A stretch of DNA of 57,992 bases from NCBI GenBank assembly GCA_015057825.1, contig SVDN01000015.1, positions 1-57,992 of the forward strand, given 5' to 3'. This document shows, in pieces, positions 43,119 to 51,568 of the stretch. Position 1 is the stretch's first letter. Each line of letters opens with the position of its first letter. Made by a program: the position numbers and the translations under genes. This DNA comes from Lachnospiraceae bacterium (GTDB taxonomy: Bacteria; Bacillota; Clostridia; Lachnospirales; Lachnospiraceae). The notes below the pieces were generated by a model. The model saw nothing but the letters and a program-made list of their open reading frames with translations. It made no database searches and had not been told where the DNA came from.

Positions 43119-43469
43119 CTACGAAGCCATTTCCAAAATGTATTTTTCCATCCTTCTATTACACAAACCGATATAATCCTTGGAAGCAAAGCCATCCAAA
43201 GGAAGCACAAACTTCTCTTCTTTTACGACCAGCAAATCTTCCATATGCACGTTGAACAACCTCGACAAACGGTAAAGATTATCCACCGATGGAAGTATCA
43301 TTCCTTTAAACCATCTGTATATTGATTGTGGACATGAAAAACCAAGATAATCTTGAAGATTCTTGACAGTCAAACCCTTTTGGTACATATATTTCTTGAT
43401 TTTACGACCGGTTCTAACCATGTCGATACCAGTATTGTTTTTATCGCTTATTGCAATTAAATAATTCAT
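43119..43469 (-). CDS. XRE-type helix-turn-helix regulator
   Basis: 116 residues. The helix-turn-helix is KGLTVKNLQDYLGFSCPQSI followed by YRWFKGMILPSVDNLYRLSR and LFNVHMEDLLV. A C-terminal tail of about 30 residues follows, and residues 1-20 include MVRTGRKIKKYMYQ. It is cytoplasmic and binds DNA. The shared palindromes at 41807 and 50544 are candidate targets, by position only. It lies 11 bp downstream of the TfoX-like gene. Confidence 0.8.
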   Translation of the reverse strand: MNYLIAISDKNNTGIDMVRTGRKIKKYMYQKGLTVKNLQDYLGFSCPQSIYRWFKGMILPSVDNLYRLSRLFNVHMEDLLVVKEEKFVLPLDGFASKDYIGLCNRRMEKYILEMAS

Positions 43470-43480
43470 ATCAACCTCTT

Positions 43481-43792
43481 TTATTTCTTCTTTGGAGCCG
43501 GCAATTCATCATACATCGCCTCTATAAGCTCTCTTAAAAACTCTTTATTTTCAATATCTTCAACCATCAGCATTTCCTTTGCGCCCTCGTAAGGAATCTC
43601 ACGCGCAGCATCCGGCATCATAGCCAAGGCTGATTTTGTTGGCTTTACAAGAAAACGGTCGTCGTAAATACCACCAACAACCTTGCCGCGATAATAAATG
43701 ATAAACTCACCCATCATCGCACGATATGAGATATCATCCAACTCTGAGAGCTGTTCCAATATGAATTCTAGGTAGTCTTTTTTTGATGCCAT
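43481..43792 (-). CDS. TfoX/Sxy N-terminal-domain protein
   Basis: 103 residues from ATG 43792 with AAAGGAG. It consists of only the TfoX N-terminal domain: EFILEQLSELDDISYRAMMG, EFIIYYRGKVVGGIYDDRFL and VKPTKSA. In proteobacteria TfoX activates competence genes, but short Firmicute versions are uncharacterised. A scar of a second copy lies at 44735-44785. Confidence 0.82.
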   Translation of the reverse strand: MASKKDYLEFILEQLSELDDISYRAMMGEFIIYYRGKVVGGIYDDRFLVKPTKSALAMMPDAAREIPYEGAKEMLMVEDIENKEFLRELIEAMYDELPAPKKK

Positions 43793-43837
43793 AAAAACTC
43801 CTTTTGCGTTTATATCACCTTCGTAATGAAATTAAAG

Positions 43838-44662
43838 TTAATCGAATGTAATCGGTTTGGCTTTCCCTGCGTAAACCGATGAGCCTTCAACACGAAGAAT
43901 ATCTCCTTTATCAAGTCTCACAACTCCGGGGCCATTATTTTGAAACGTGTGACATAATTTACAAGAATCATTTCCTTTTGCATCCTTTTTCGTATATACC
44001 GAAACGGAGTCACAATTAATCTCATTAGTATTTTCCGACCAAAACTCATAAAAACCTTCCGGAAACTCTACGCCAACTTCATATCTTCCACTCATTAAGT
44101 GAACGATTTTTTCACCCTTATCATTCATCCTTTCTCTCGAAGAATCCTCACTTTCCCTTTTTATAGCAAGCTGCTGATTTTGTCTCTTTTTCGCAGCCTC
44201 TTCATTTTTAATCTTTTCTTCCTCGTTGTTTTCAATAAATTGCAATAATCTATCGCATTCGGGCGTTCCGCTCATAAACCTGAGAACACTTGAAGTATTA
44301 TCTTTCCATGTAATGCTGAAGGAATATTCAACTCCCACAGGAACCGTCTCCGTTGTATAGGTTGTTGAATAAACAGGTTTGAAATTTTTATCCCACAGCG
44401 CACCTACAGAACCCACGGATTGGTTTTCTCTTTTACGTTCTTCATATATTTGGGTCATTTCGAGAATCTTAACCGACAATACATTGTCTATATTAAATCC
44501 ATTTTCCATCTTGCTTTCGTTTTCTTTCCCCTCATATTGCCTTCGCGTCCATCCATATTTATTCCAAATTAAAATAACAGCAACAATTAAAGCAAAGATA
44601 ACAAATATAACTATTAAAATTATTATATCCGCTTTATCAACAGTTCCATCAAAAATTGTCAT
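43838..44662 (-). CDS. Membrane-anchored protein of unknown function
   Basis: 274 residues with GGAAGGAG before ATG 44662. One membrane helix (about 12-33, ADIIILIVIFVIFALIVAVI) is followed by a domain of about 100 residues (VYSTTYTTETVPVGVEYSFS, ITWKDNTSS). A charged coiled segment and a C-terminal beta domain (MSGRYEVGVEFPEGFYEFWS, RLDKGDILRVEGS) come next. The C-terminal pattern 'G.Y.VG...P.G.Y' recurs in many Firmicute surface or sensor proteins of unknown function. It lies between tfoX-like and def-like genes. Confidence 0.65.
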   Translation of the reverse strand: MTIFDGTVDKADIIILIVIFVIFALIVAVILIWNKYGWTRRQYEGKENESKMENGFNIDNVLSVKILEMTQIYEERKRENQSVGSVGALWDKNFKPVYSTTYTTETVPVGVEYSFSITWKDNTSSVLRFMSGTPECDRLLQFIENNEEEKIKNEEAAKKRQNQQLAIKRESEDSSRERMNDKGEKIVHLMSGRYEVGVEFPEGFYEFWSENTNEINCDSVSVYTKKDAKGNDSCKLCHTFQNNGPGVVRLDKGDILRVEGSSVYAGKAKPITFD

Positions 44663-44734
44663 GTCACTCTGCTCCTTCCGATGTACGTTAACTCTTATTG
44701 TAAATATTTTCTGTCCGATAAGTTGTACTTTTAC

Positions 44735-44785
44735 TTAGACTTTGCGCCCTCGTAAGGAATCCATAAAAACTCCTTTAGCGTTTAA
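44735..44785 (-). pseudogene. Scar of a second tfoX-like gene
   Basis: 22 bases at 44740-44761 are identical to the inside of the tfoX-like gene (43577-43598). They run directly into 16 bases at 44761-44776 identical to its start-codon/ribosome-site region (43789-43804). A copy was evidently duplicated and then lost its middle. What remains could encode only nine codons from ATG 44764. Confidence 0.65.
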
Positions 44786-45192
44786 ATTAAAATCCCCTCA
44801 AAGTGATCAATTTCATGTTGGATAATCTGTGCCACAAAATCCGTATACCTAGCATGTTGCGGATTGAAGTTTTGGTCAAGATAATCCACTTCTATTTCCT
44901 TGTATCTAATGCAAGGACGTACACCTTGCAAAGAAAGGCAGCTTTCCTCAGTTTGATACTTGCCGCTTTTCTTTGTGATAACCGGATTAATCATAGGGAA
45001 AGCAAATGGGCCTGCTGCCACAACGATGATGCGTTTCTTTATTCCGATCATGTTCGCCGCCATTCCCACGCAATGCTCTCTATTAGCTTTTAATGTATCC
45101 AGTAAATCCACAATAACCTGCTTGTCAGCTTCCGATGCCGGTTCCGACTTTTGTTGCAGGAATATGGGGTCTTTGACTATTTGTTTAATCAT
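44782..45192 (-). CDS. Peptide-deformylase-like protein coupled to McrC
   Basis: 136 residues. The deformylase motifs are CVGMAANMIG, EESCLSL and QHEIDH. The metal ligands (Cys of motif 2, two His of motif 3) and catalytic Glu are kept. The motif-1 Gln that holds the reaction intermediate is Met here, and the protein is shorter than standard Def (about 150-170). It belongs to a divergent Firmicute branch and may not be the housekeeping enzyme. Its ATG overlaps the mcrC stop by four bases, so it is translated with the restriction operon. Confidence 0.78.
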   Translation of the reverse strand: MIKQIVKDPIFLQQKSEPASEADKQVIVDLLDTLKANREHCVGMAANMIGIKKRIIVVAAGPFAFPMINPVITKKSGKYQTEESCLSLQGVRPCIRYKEIEVDYLDQNFNPQHARYTDFVAQIIQHEIDHFEGILI

Positions 45193-46493
45193 AATTCCAA
45201 TTCCAATCGCAATAATGAAAAGTTCTCCTCTATATTTTTCAAATCAACAAGCCATAATCTTACAGTCGTGTTATCATCTGTTTTAAACACCTTATTATTC
45301 AAACTCTGTATTTCGGAATAATATGGATATAAAAGCCAGACATCTGAATTGCCATATTTTTTTGAATAAGCATACATCTGATACATATCTGCCTGAGAGA
45401 TTCCGTAATTCTTTCTCTCGTCAGGTATTAGCTTCTTCCACTTCGTATCCATTACAACCGTTCTTCCATCTTTTTTAATAACTATATCCGGTCTTAAGGC
45501 AAACTTTTTTCTAGGCTCATCAAAAAGATAATAACCTTTATCCTGACACGAAACCTTCCAACCATATGGAGTCAATGCTTTTTTCATTTCCTTCGCTACA
45601 TAACTTTCATACACAGATTCCATAGGGAACAACAATGATCGAGATATTGTTGAACCCGAAAATGTTGTAAAGCTTTCATTCATCAAAAATACCCTAGACC
45701 ACACTAAAAGGTTCTCATAATCCTTTGTATTTCTATTAATTACAATTCTTGAAAAATCTTTCTCGTAATTACCAGATGACTCTACCATTTCAAATGAAAC
45801 TAATAGTTTTCTTATTTCTCTTGAATTTTCCGCACTATTTGTTAGTTTCTGCAATTTAAGCAATGTTGCTTTAACAATGCGGTTTTCAGCTATATTAGCC
45901 TGATAATTATCATAAACAACAAAAGCACGCTCCCTATGAGCAATATTTCTTCTTATGTGTTCTGCAACCAAAAGTTTTCCTTTGTAATAATTAAGATTAT
46001 CTGTCTGCTCAACATAAGAAGACTTGATGCCATGCTTAACAAGCTGCCAACATTCCTGAAGATACATGTTTATAAAAATCTCATAAAGAATCATTCTACC
46101 AACGCTTAAATTAGCATTACTAAAAATTTTCCCAGGAAAATTTTTCAAGCTACGAAGCATTTTTATAAATAACGCTTTTGTCTCGCTATTATCTGCATCT
46201 GCATCTTCATCATCAAAATCAATTTTAGGCAAAACCTGAACTTGAAAACCATTATTCATTTGAATAAGGCCAACATAATTCTTTATGGTGATGTATTTGC
46301 CAACATTCCTTTTAAATCCTATTCTCATAAAATCCAGAACATCAGCAGACTCACATTTTGAATTATACTCTTCAATAAAGCTTTCCAGCTCAAAAAACTC
46401 TTTTTCAGATAATTGATATTTACCATAGTTAATTGTGTCAAATTGCTCACAAGTTATAGCCTCAAACTCGTGAACTTCTAGTGGTTTCCCCAT
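45189..46493 (-). CDS. mcrC: McrC-family restriction subunit
   Basis: 434 residues. McrC is the nuclease partner of the McrB GTPase. The N-terminal part has TIKNYVGLIQMNNGFQVQVL and LPKIDFDDE. The C-terminal PD-(D/E)XK nuclease is KFALRPDIVIKKDGRTVVMD followed by TKWKKL, with D and DTK in place, and QADMYQMYAYSKKYGNSDVW as in the family. GGTGAAAT precedes ATG 46493. It lies 13 bp after a small third gene, unlike classic mcrBC, where the two genes are adjacent. Confidence 0.88.
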   Translation of the reverse strand: MGKPLEVHEFEAITCEQFDTINYGKYQLSEKEFFELESFIEEYNSKCESADVLDFMRIGFKRNVGKYITIKNYVGLIQMNNGFQVQVLPKIDFDDEDADADNSETKALFIKMLRSLKNFPGKIFSNANLSVGRMILYEIFINMYLQECWQLVKHGIKSSYVEQTDNLNYYKGKLLVAEHIRRNIAHRERAFVVYDNYQANIAENRIVKATLLKLQKLTNSAENSREIRKLLVSFEMVESSGNYEKDFSRIVINRNTKDYENLLVWSRVFLMNESFTTFSGSTISRSLLFPMESVYESYVAKEMKKALTPYGWKVSCQDKGYYLFDEPRKKFALRPDIVIKKDGRTVVMDTKWKKLIPDERKNYGISQADMYQMYAYSKKYGNSDVWLLYPYYSEIQSLNNKVFKTDDNTTVRLWLVDLKNIEENFSLLRLELEL

Positions 46494-46506
46494 ATTTCAC
46501 CTTTTC

Positions 46507-47040
46507 CTATATTATTCCTGTATCGATTAAAAACTCTCTAAACAAGCGTAGTCTAGTAATATAACCACTAACACGACTTGAAGGTTTTTGCTTTCCGTTA
46601 ACAATACTCGGCACCTTAAGCAAGGCTTCTCTAGCTTCTTCAAGAGTTTCCTCCGATTCAAACCATGTTAAAAACTCTCTTTCAGGACAATTCTCTTCAA
46701 TAAAAAACACATCTGACGAATAACCCGTGATATCATTTATTGGTTTATCTGATTTTTTGTTATATACATTAGATAGCCAGTTTTTAAATTCTTCTCTGTA
46801 AAGATTTCGATAATGTTTTTTATCTAATGACACCATCTCAGCTTCATTGTCATGCACTTTTGGTTTGTCAACATCAATGTCATCGCCAAATAATAGATAA
46901 TTATTTATAATCGCATCAGGAAACGGAAAAAATCTTACACCAACGTCAAATTCAACCGCAATCCACTCATCATTAGCATCTTTAACTATGCCAGCTCCAA
47001 ATTCCGAATGTTTTACCTTACTATTAATTAAATTATCCAT
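46507..47040 (-). CDS. Small Tudor/KOW-like protein between mcrB and mcrC
   Basis: 177 residues. The N-terminal 45, INSKVKHSEFGAGIVKDAND and EWIAVEFDVGVRFFPFPDAI, look like the small beta-barrel (Tudor/KOW/CarD-like) found at the UvrD C-terminus. The remainder is helical, with EEFKNWLSNVYNKKSDKPIN and TRLRLFREFLIDTGII. It starts at the base after the mcrB stop, so it is part of the same complex or pathway. A role as nucleic-acid or protein adaptor is inference. Confidence 0.65.
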   Translation of the reverse strand: MDNLINSKVKHSEFGAGIVKDANDEWIAVEFDVGVRFFPFPDAIINNYLLFGDDIDVDKPKVHDNEAEMVSLDKKHYRNLYREEFKNWLSNVYNKKSDKPINDITGYSSDVFFIEENCPEREFLTWFESEETLEEAREALLKVPSIVNGKQKPSSRVSGYITRLRLFREFLIDTGII

Positions 47041-49662
47041 TTACAAATCCTCGCCAATTTCCTTATAGCTATCAATATTTTCAAATGCTTCCCAGTTAAT
47101 TGAATATACTTCGTCAGGCAAATCCACATCAACCGTACCATTGAATATATCATCAGGTTTTGTACCATCTTTAATTATAAACTTAACATTATCATTGCTT
47201 TTTTCGTTATCTCCTAACACAAGTTGTATTTTACTATAATCCTCATAGAAATACTCTTGAAGCAGCGGAATTATACGTTTTTTAAATATTTTCGATAAAC
47301 ACTCTATTGAAGGATCGCTTTGAAGTGACATAAAAACTGCATGCCCTATTGTATGTTCCCTATCGTACAAATACTCAATTCTTTTATTAATCGTATCCAG
47401 CATTTTTGAAACTTTAAGCACCTTCCCATCTTGTGATATAAGGCCGATTCCTTTTGCATCTAGAACACTACTATTCGGCATCATTTCCTCAAACTCAAAT
47501 CTTCTTCTTAGAGCAGTATCGATAAGCGCTATTGATCTATCAGCAGTATTCATTGTGCCCAAAACAAAAACATTATTAGGAACACTAAACCTATCACCGG
47601 AGTAAGGGAGTATTGTTTCCATTTCTTCCTTATTTCCTGCTCTCTTCGAATCCTCAAGCAGTGTAATCAACTCGCCAAATATCTTAGAGATATTTCCACG
47701 ATTTATTTCATCAATAATAAACACATGGTTTTTCTTTTTTTCTTCTTGCTTAATTAATTCAGGTGCAACTTTATCTAACAAAGTCATAACATCTGAAAGT
47801 GTAATGCTATTTAGCGCATATGTTGAAGGAAGTGTAAGTGTCTTTCCTTCGTTAATTGCAACAATGTTTTCATTTATGCCCTTAACGAGCCATTTTACAT
47901 TCCTAAGTCTCGTATACTCCTCATACTCAGGATGATATTCATATTCCCCTGTAACAACACCAATTGCGTCAATTGTTGTAGCACTATAACAAGAAAAAAC
48001 AATATCACCTATTTTCATACGTGAAATAAAAGCATTAAGAACATTTTTTCCATTGTCAAGCTGCGTTTCGCTTGTAATATCGCCATATTCATCAAAACCT
48101 ATACGTATATGATTATTTTCAAGACATTCTGTTCTTGTCTTGTTATCCCCTGTTCCTTCCAGCGAAACTTTCCACACTGTAGGATTTTCATTAATACCAA
48201 TATCAAAATCATTCTTTAATATCGGTCTTGCAGCTCGTTCACAAAAGGCTTTAAAAATACCTGAAACAATCTGATATTCCAATTTTCCTTCTTCCTGAAC
48301 GTCTGAATCCATTACAGGCCTTATACCTTCAATAAATTCCTCATAACCATAAGACTGATGAAACGTAATAAGTTCTATCAAGCCCTGCTGTTTGTAGTTA
48401 TTATAGCGTTTCAACACGTCAGTATAAGAAGATTTCTTAACCTCATCGAGCGATTTTTCCTCAATAATCGCTACAGCATAAACCGCAGTGTTGTATGTTT
48501 TTCCCGTTCCCGGCGGACCATATAATATTGTATTTAAGCCAATTTCACTACTGTTAATCATATCCGACACCCCTTTAATCTTCGGTAACTCTATCTGTTC
48601 AAGTGCATTCTTTAATTCATCACGTATTTTCCAAGCATATCCTCCTGCATCCCCATCAGAAATACTCTTGCCAAAATAGAGAATCGGCCACCATTTTGCA
48701 TCGTCACTTATTTCTTCAGGCATAGTTTTACATCCGGTTTCTCTTGCAACTCTTTCAGCATAAGATGATGACCCTTTGTTAAAATAATTAGCTGACTTTC
48801 CATATTTTTTTGCTAACTGTGCGCATGTTGCCGGCTCCCCATAATCATAAAACATTGCTAGCATTTCGAGATTATTGCTTGATGTTATTTGTGGATTATT
48901 TAATATTTCAACCCATTGTTCTGACGTTATTTCCGGATCATACTCAGAGAGACTTGGAAACCATTCTTCTTCATCGTTGTACTCAGAGCAAACATAAATA
49001 ATTGTTTGAGCCAGTAGATGCAGACCAGAGTCCTTATAACAAGCATCATCTTGTTCAACAAGTTTTTGCTGCATTTGAAGTAATTCAGAATCCATTTTGA
49101 TTTCCTCAATCATGTCCTGACACATATCCGCGTAGTTCAAATAATTGTTCACTGTTGAATCATTCGAATAGGATTTTTCTTGATAATTAACAAGTTTTTT
49201 AAAGCCTTTATACATACTTGTTTTGTACAGATAGTATTTTTCAGGATACGCAAATGAAAGATATACACAAATCGCACGCATATCCTGGTAATGATTCTTT
49301 AGTTTCCCTTCATCCCCAATGTTCTTTTTAAATTCCCCAAGCAAGCCATTCATGCTTTCACGGAAATTTTTGTATCTATTTTCAAATGATAAGCTTTCGT
49401 CAAACAAATTTGCTAGCATCTTTCGCACTTGTTCTGCATCAAATTTAGCAAACTCAATTATCATTTTTTGAGGATAATAGTAGCCCCCACTAAAAAGATT
49501 CTTTGCTTTTGCTAGCGATTTTCCTATCATTTCAGGAAAATCAACGGCATCAATATTCCAATTATCTTGAAAACATTTTACCGCTTCCCATTTATATTTT
49601 TCATTATTCCAATATTCATCAATATTGTCCTTGTATCGTTTTACTGCCTCTTTTAATGTCAT
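47041..49662 (-). CDS. mcrB: McrB-family AAA+ GTPase with inserted EVE-like domain
   Basis: 873 residues. ATG 49662 follows GGAGACAGG; a GTG at 49704 lies inside the upstream gene. Residues 1-330 are a helical sensor region without a clear DUF3578 match. Walker A NTILYGPPGTGKT is near 380, then ELITFHQSYGYEEFIEGIRP. Walker B HVFIIDEINRGNISKIFGEL is near 650, and the McrB motif VLGTMNTADRSIALIDTALR with RRFEFEEMMP follows. Between the Walker motifs about 120 residues are inserted (about 490-615; NPTVWKVSLEGTG, IRIGFDEYGD, MKIGDIVFSCYSATTIDAIG), with an EVE/PUA-like pattern that could read modified bases. Confidence 0.85.
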   Translation of the reverse strand: MTLKEAVKRYKDNIDEYWNNEKYKWEAVKCFQDNWNIDAVDFPEMIGKSLAKAKNLFSGGYYYPQKMIIEFAKFDAEQVRKMLANLFDESLSFENRYKNFRESMNGLLGEFKKNIGDEGKLKNHYQDMRAICVYLSFAYPEKYYLYKTSMYKGFKKLVNYQEKSYSNDSTVNNYLNYADMCQDMIEEIKMDSELLQMQQKLVEQDDACYKDSGLHLLAQTIIYVCSEYNDEEEWFPSLSEYDPEITSEQWVEILNNPQITSSNNLEMLAMFYDYGEPATCAQLAKKYGKSANYFNKGSSSYAERVARETGCKTMPEEISDDAKWWPILYFGKSISDGDAGGYAWKIRDELKNALEQIELPKIKGVSDMINSSEIGLNTILYGPPGTGKTYNTAVYAVAIIEEKSLDEVKKSSYTDVLKRYNNYKQQGLIELITFHQSYGYEEFIEGIRPVMDSDVQEEGKLEYQIVSGIFKAFCERAARPILKNDFDIGINENPTVWKVSLEGTGDNKTRTECLENNHIRIGFDEYGDITSETQLDNGKNVLNAFISRMKIGDIVFSCYSATTIDAIGVVTGEYEYHPEYEEYTRLRNVKWLVKGINENIVAINEGKTLTLPSTYALNSITLSDVMTLLDKVAPELIKQEEKKKNHVFIIDEINRGNISKIFGELITLLEDSKRAGNKEEMETILPYSGDRFSVPNNVFVLGTMNTADRSIALIDTALRRRFEFEEMMPNSSVLDAKGIGLISQDGKVLKVSKMLDTINKRIEYLYDREHTIGHAVFMSLQSDPSIECLSKIFKKRIIPLLQEYFYEDYSKIQLVLGDNEKSNDNVKFIIKDGTKPDDIFNGTVDVDLPDEVYSINWEAFENIDSYKEIGEDL

Positions 49663-49693
49663 TTTCCTGTCTCCATATTTATGCAAAAAACTA

Positions 49694-50428
49694 TTACTTC
49701 CCACCGTACAAAACCGGTGATGCCATGCCTTTCCTTCTATACTTTTCAGGTATTCGTTTATTTATAAAGCTTCTCCTTATTTCCTCAGGTGCTAATTTCC
49801 CTACAAATTCATACCTTCCGCTATTTCCTCTATGGTCTTCTTGCCACTCATCTATTGCATATACTTCACGCACAACGCCATTTAACACCGAAAAGCAATA
49901 CTTATAATTCCGGATTTTTTTGAGATTCACTTTCCATGCACTTCTGGTGGTTTCATAGAAATCGTTATTTCTTTCTTCCAGAACCTTATTATTTACTTTT
50001 ATAATAATATAATCAAAATCCGGTTCTTCATACTCTTCATAGGATAATTCACGCTGTAGAACCTCTGCATTATTAACGCCTCTATCAGCGGCATGCCCGC
50101 TTTGAATATTTGTTAATTCTCCGTATGCGTCAATAAGCGCAGACTCTACTTCAAATGCTTCCTTTTCCGTAAGCCCATATCTTTGAATTATATGTATTAC
50201 TTCCAAACCCGCATTCTTTATATCGCGAATTTGCTGAATCTTTGCAGAAACATCGTCCTCTTCTTTATCTTCATATGAGGTGCCGTCATATGATTTAAGC
50301 GCGTCCTCAACATGCGCAAAAACTCTGTTACCTTTTCCTTTCCCAACGTAAAAGGTCTGGCCGTTACGTGGGTCAATTAATCTATACACGTAGTACTGTA
50401 ATTGTTCAATAACATCATTTGTAAACAT
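49694..50428 (-). CDS. GIY-YIG nuclease-domain protein
   Basis: 244 residues. ATG 50428 is chosen for GAGGG six bases before it. The domain is at the start: YYVYRLIDPRNGQTFYVGKG followed by KGNRVFAHVEDA, the LEM-3-like form of GIY-YIG (YVY...FYVGKG...R...H). LTEKEAFEVESALIDAYGEL provides the metal-binding Glu. The C-terminal about 110 residues are a separate domain with WKVNLKKIRNYKYCFSVLNG, shared with McrB-style 'WKV' modules in length and pattern, not identified. It directly precedes mcrB and may be an added nuclease of that system. Confidence 0.82.
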   Translation of the reverse strand: MFTNDVIEQLQYYVYRLIDPRNGQTFYVGKGKGNRVFAHVEDALKSYDGTSYEDKEEDDVSAKIQQIRDIKNAGLEVIHIIQRYGLTEKEAFEVESALIDAYGELTNIQSGHAADRGVNNAEVLQRELSYEEYEEPDFDYIIIKVNNKVLEERNNDFYETTRSAWKVNLKKIRNYKYCFSVLNGVVREVYAIDEWQEDHRGNSGRYEFVGKLAPEEIRRSFINKRIPEKYRRKGMASPVLYGGK

Positions 50429-50543
50429 ATTCATCCCTCAGTTATTTCAAATATTATTTTATGAATAAGTAGTTCAAAGTTTTAACAATTTTCCCAACAT
50501 TAATGAAAATAGTAAGTGCATCTTTTATATCAACTAATTTTAA

Positions 50544-50561
50544 GTGGTTTAATTCGACCAC
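50544..50561. promoter_or_regulatory. Second copy of the defence-island palindrome
   Basis: GTGGTTTAATTCGACCAC differs in two bases from the core at 41812-41829. It lies in the 192-bp gap between the DGQHR partner gene and the GIY-YIG gene, i.e. in the likely promoter region of the nuclease-mcrB operon. It is followed by ACTTTTTT on the plus strand, so a terminator reading is possible. Confidence 0.5.
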
Positions 50562-50620
50562 ACTTTTTTATAAAATGTGTCCACTTGCTTGACTATAATT
50601 TATAACAAAACTCTGCTAAC

Positions 50621-51568
50621 TCATATAACAAATACTGCTTTTTCCTTTTCTATTTTATTACTCCGATTAGAGTTAATGTTTTTTAGAATACCATTATCAA
50701 CACCTCTGATTTCGTAATATTCGGCAATAAAGTTGGAACAGAAGAATTCTATATACTTTGTATAAGCATACATATAACATGCAATCTGATTATCATCTGA
50801 GGTTTTTGTAAATCCTAATAGATAACGAACCCAATCAATACTTTCATTGAGCTGAAATATTTTTCTATCAACACAATCCAACCCATAATCAGTTTGATAG
50901 TTTACTCTATTTCGCAATTGTGATGGATAAGTATTCTTTAAAGAACTATTAATTTGCTTGATTGCAGCTAATACCAAATATTCTTCAGAATCAAATCTTG
51001 AAAGCATAAGCATTTCATTAATAAGTACATCCATTTTACGCCACACTAGTTCATGAGTCCCTTCACTTGTCCCTGTTAATGTAAGTACTTTTTGTCCTTT
51101 ATCTTCATATACTTCATAGAATTGTTTCGACTCAAGTCTCACGACAAATCCTGTAATATTAGAAACTAGGAAATCAAGCTGTTTTTTCAATGTGTTATCA
51201 AAAAAAAAGTTGCCTCTATGGCATAATCTAAGCATAAGAGATGCCGCAAAAAATGCATTATAGTAATTTGTCACGATATTCCAGTTAGCCGAAATCCCAT
51301 CTCCCTTACAAAATTCAGAATCTGCTTTTTGAAGCACTTTCCTGATATAAAACAATTCAATATCTGCAAGTAGAGCCTTATACAAATACTCTTCATCAAA
51401 GCGGAATAAATATTTCGACTCAGCTAATTTCTCAACCGAGGTTGACTTATTTAAAATTAAATTCTTAATATTATTACTTCTTAATCGAGAATATGGCACT
51501 GAGTATGATGATAACGGGATTAAATACTTATTTTTCATTTCGGTATACGCTTTATCATATATAAGCAT
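50621..51568 (-). CDS. Helical partner protein of the DGQHR gene
   Basis: 315 residues from ATG 51568, overlapping the DGQHR stop (TGATG). It is almost wholly helical. NWNIVTNYYNAFFAASLMLR (about 117-136) resembles the 'YYAxFxAAxxLL' helix of HEPN-fold proteins, but the catalytic Rx4-6H motif is not evident; RLCHRG follows instead. The N-terminal SSYSVPYSRLRSNNIKNLIL and the C-terminal NQIACYMYAYTKYIEFFCSN have no assignment. The tight overlap says it works with the DGQHR protein. Confidence 0.6.
   Translation of the reverse strand: MLIYDKAYTEMKNKYLIPLSSYSVPYSRLRSNNIKNLILNKSTSVEKLAESKYLFRFDEEYLYKALLADIELFYIRKVLQKADSEFCKGDGISANWNIVTNYYNAFFAASLMLRLCHRGNFFFDNTLKKQLDFLVSNITGFVVRLESKQFYEVYEDKGQKVLTLTGTSEGTHELVWRKMDVLINEMLMLSRFDSEEYLVLAAIKQINSSLKNTYPSQLRNRVNYQTDYGLDCVDRKIFQLNESIDWVRYLLGFTKTSDDNQIACYMYAYTKYIEFFCSNFIAEYYEIRGVDNGILKNINSNRSNKIEKEKAVFVI

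Noticed and set aside
44782-45192. Housekeeping peptide deformylase
   Set aside because: Motif 1 lacks the conserved Gln, the protein is short, and it is coupled to mcrC and not to fmt; the cellular Def is probably elsewhere.
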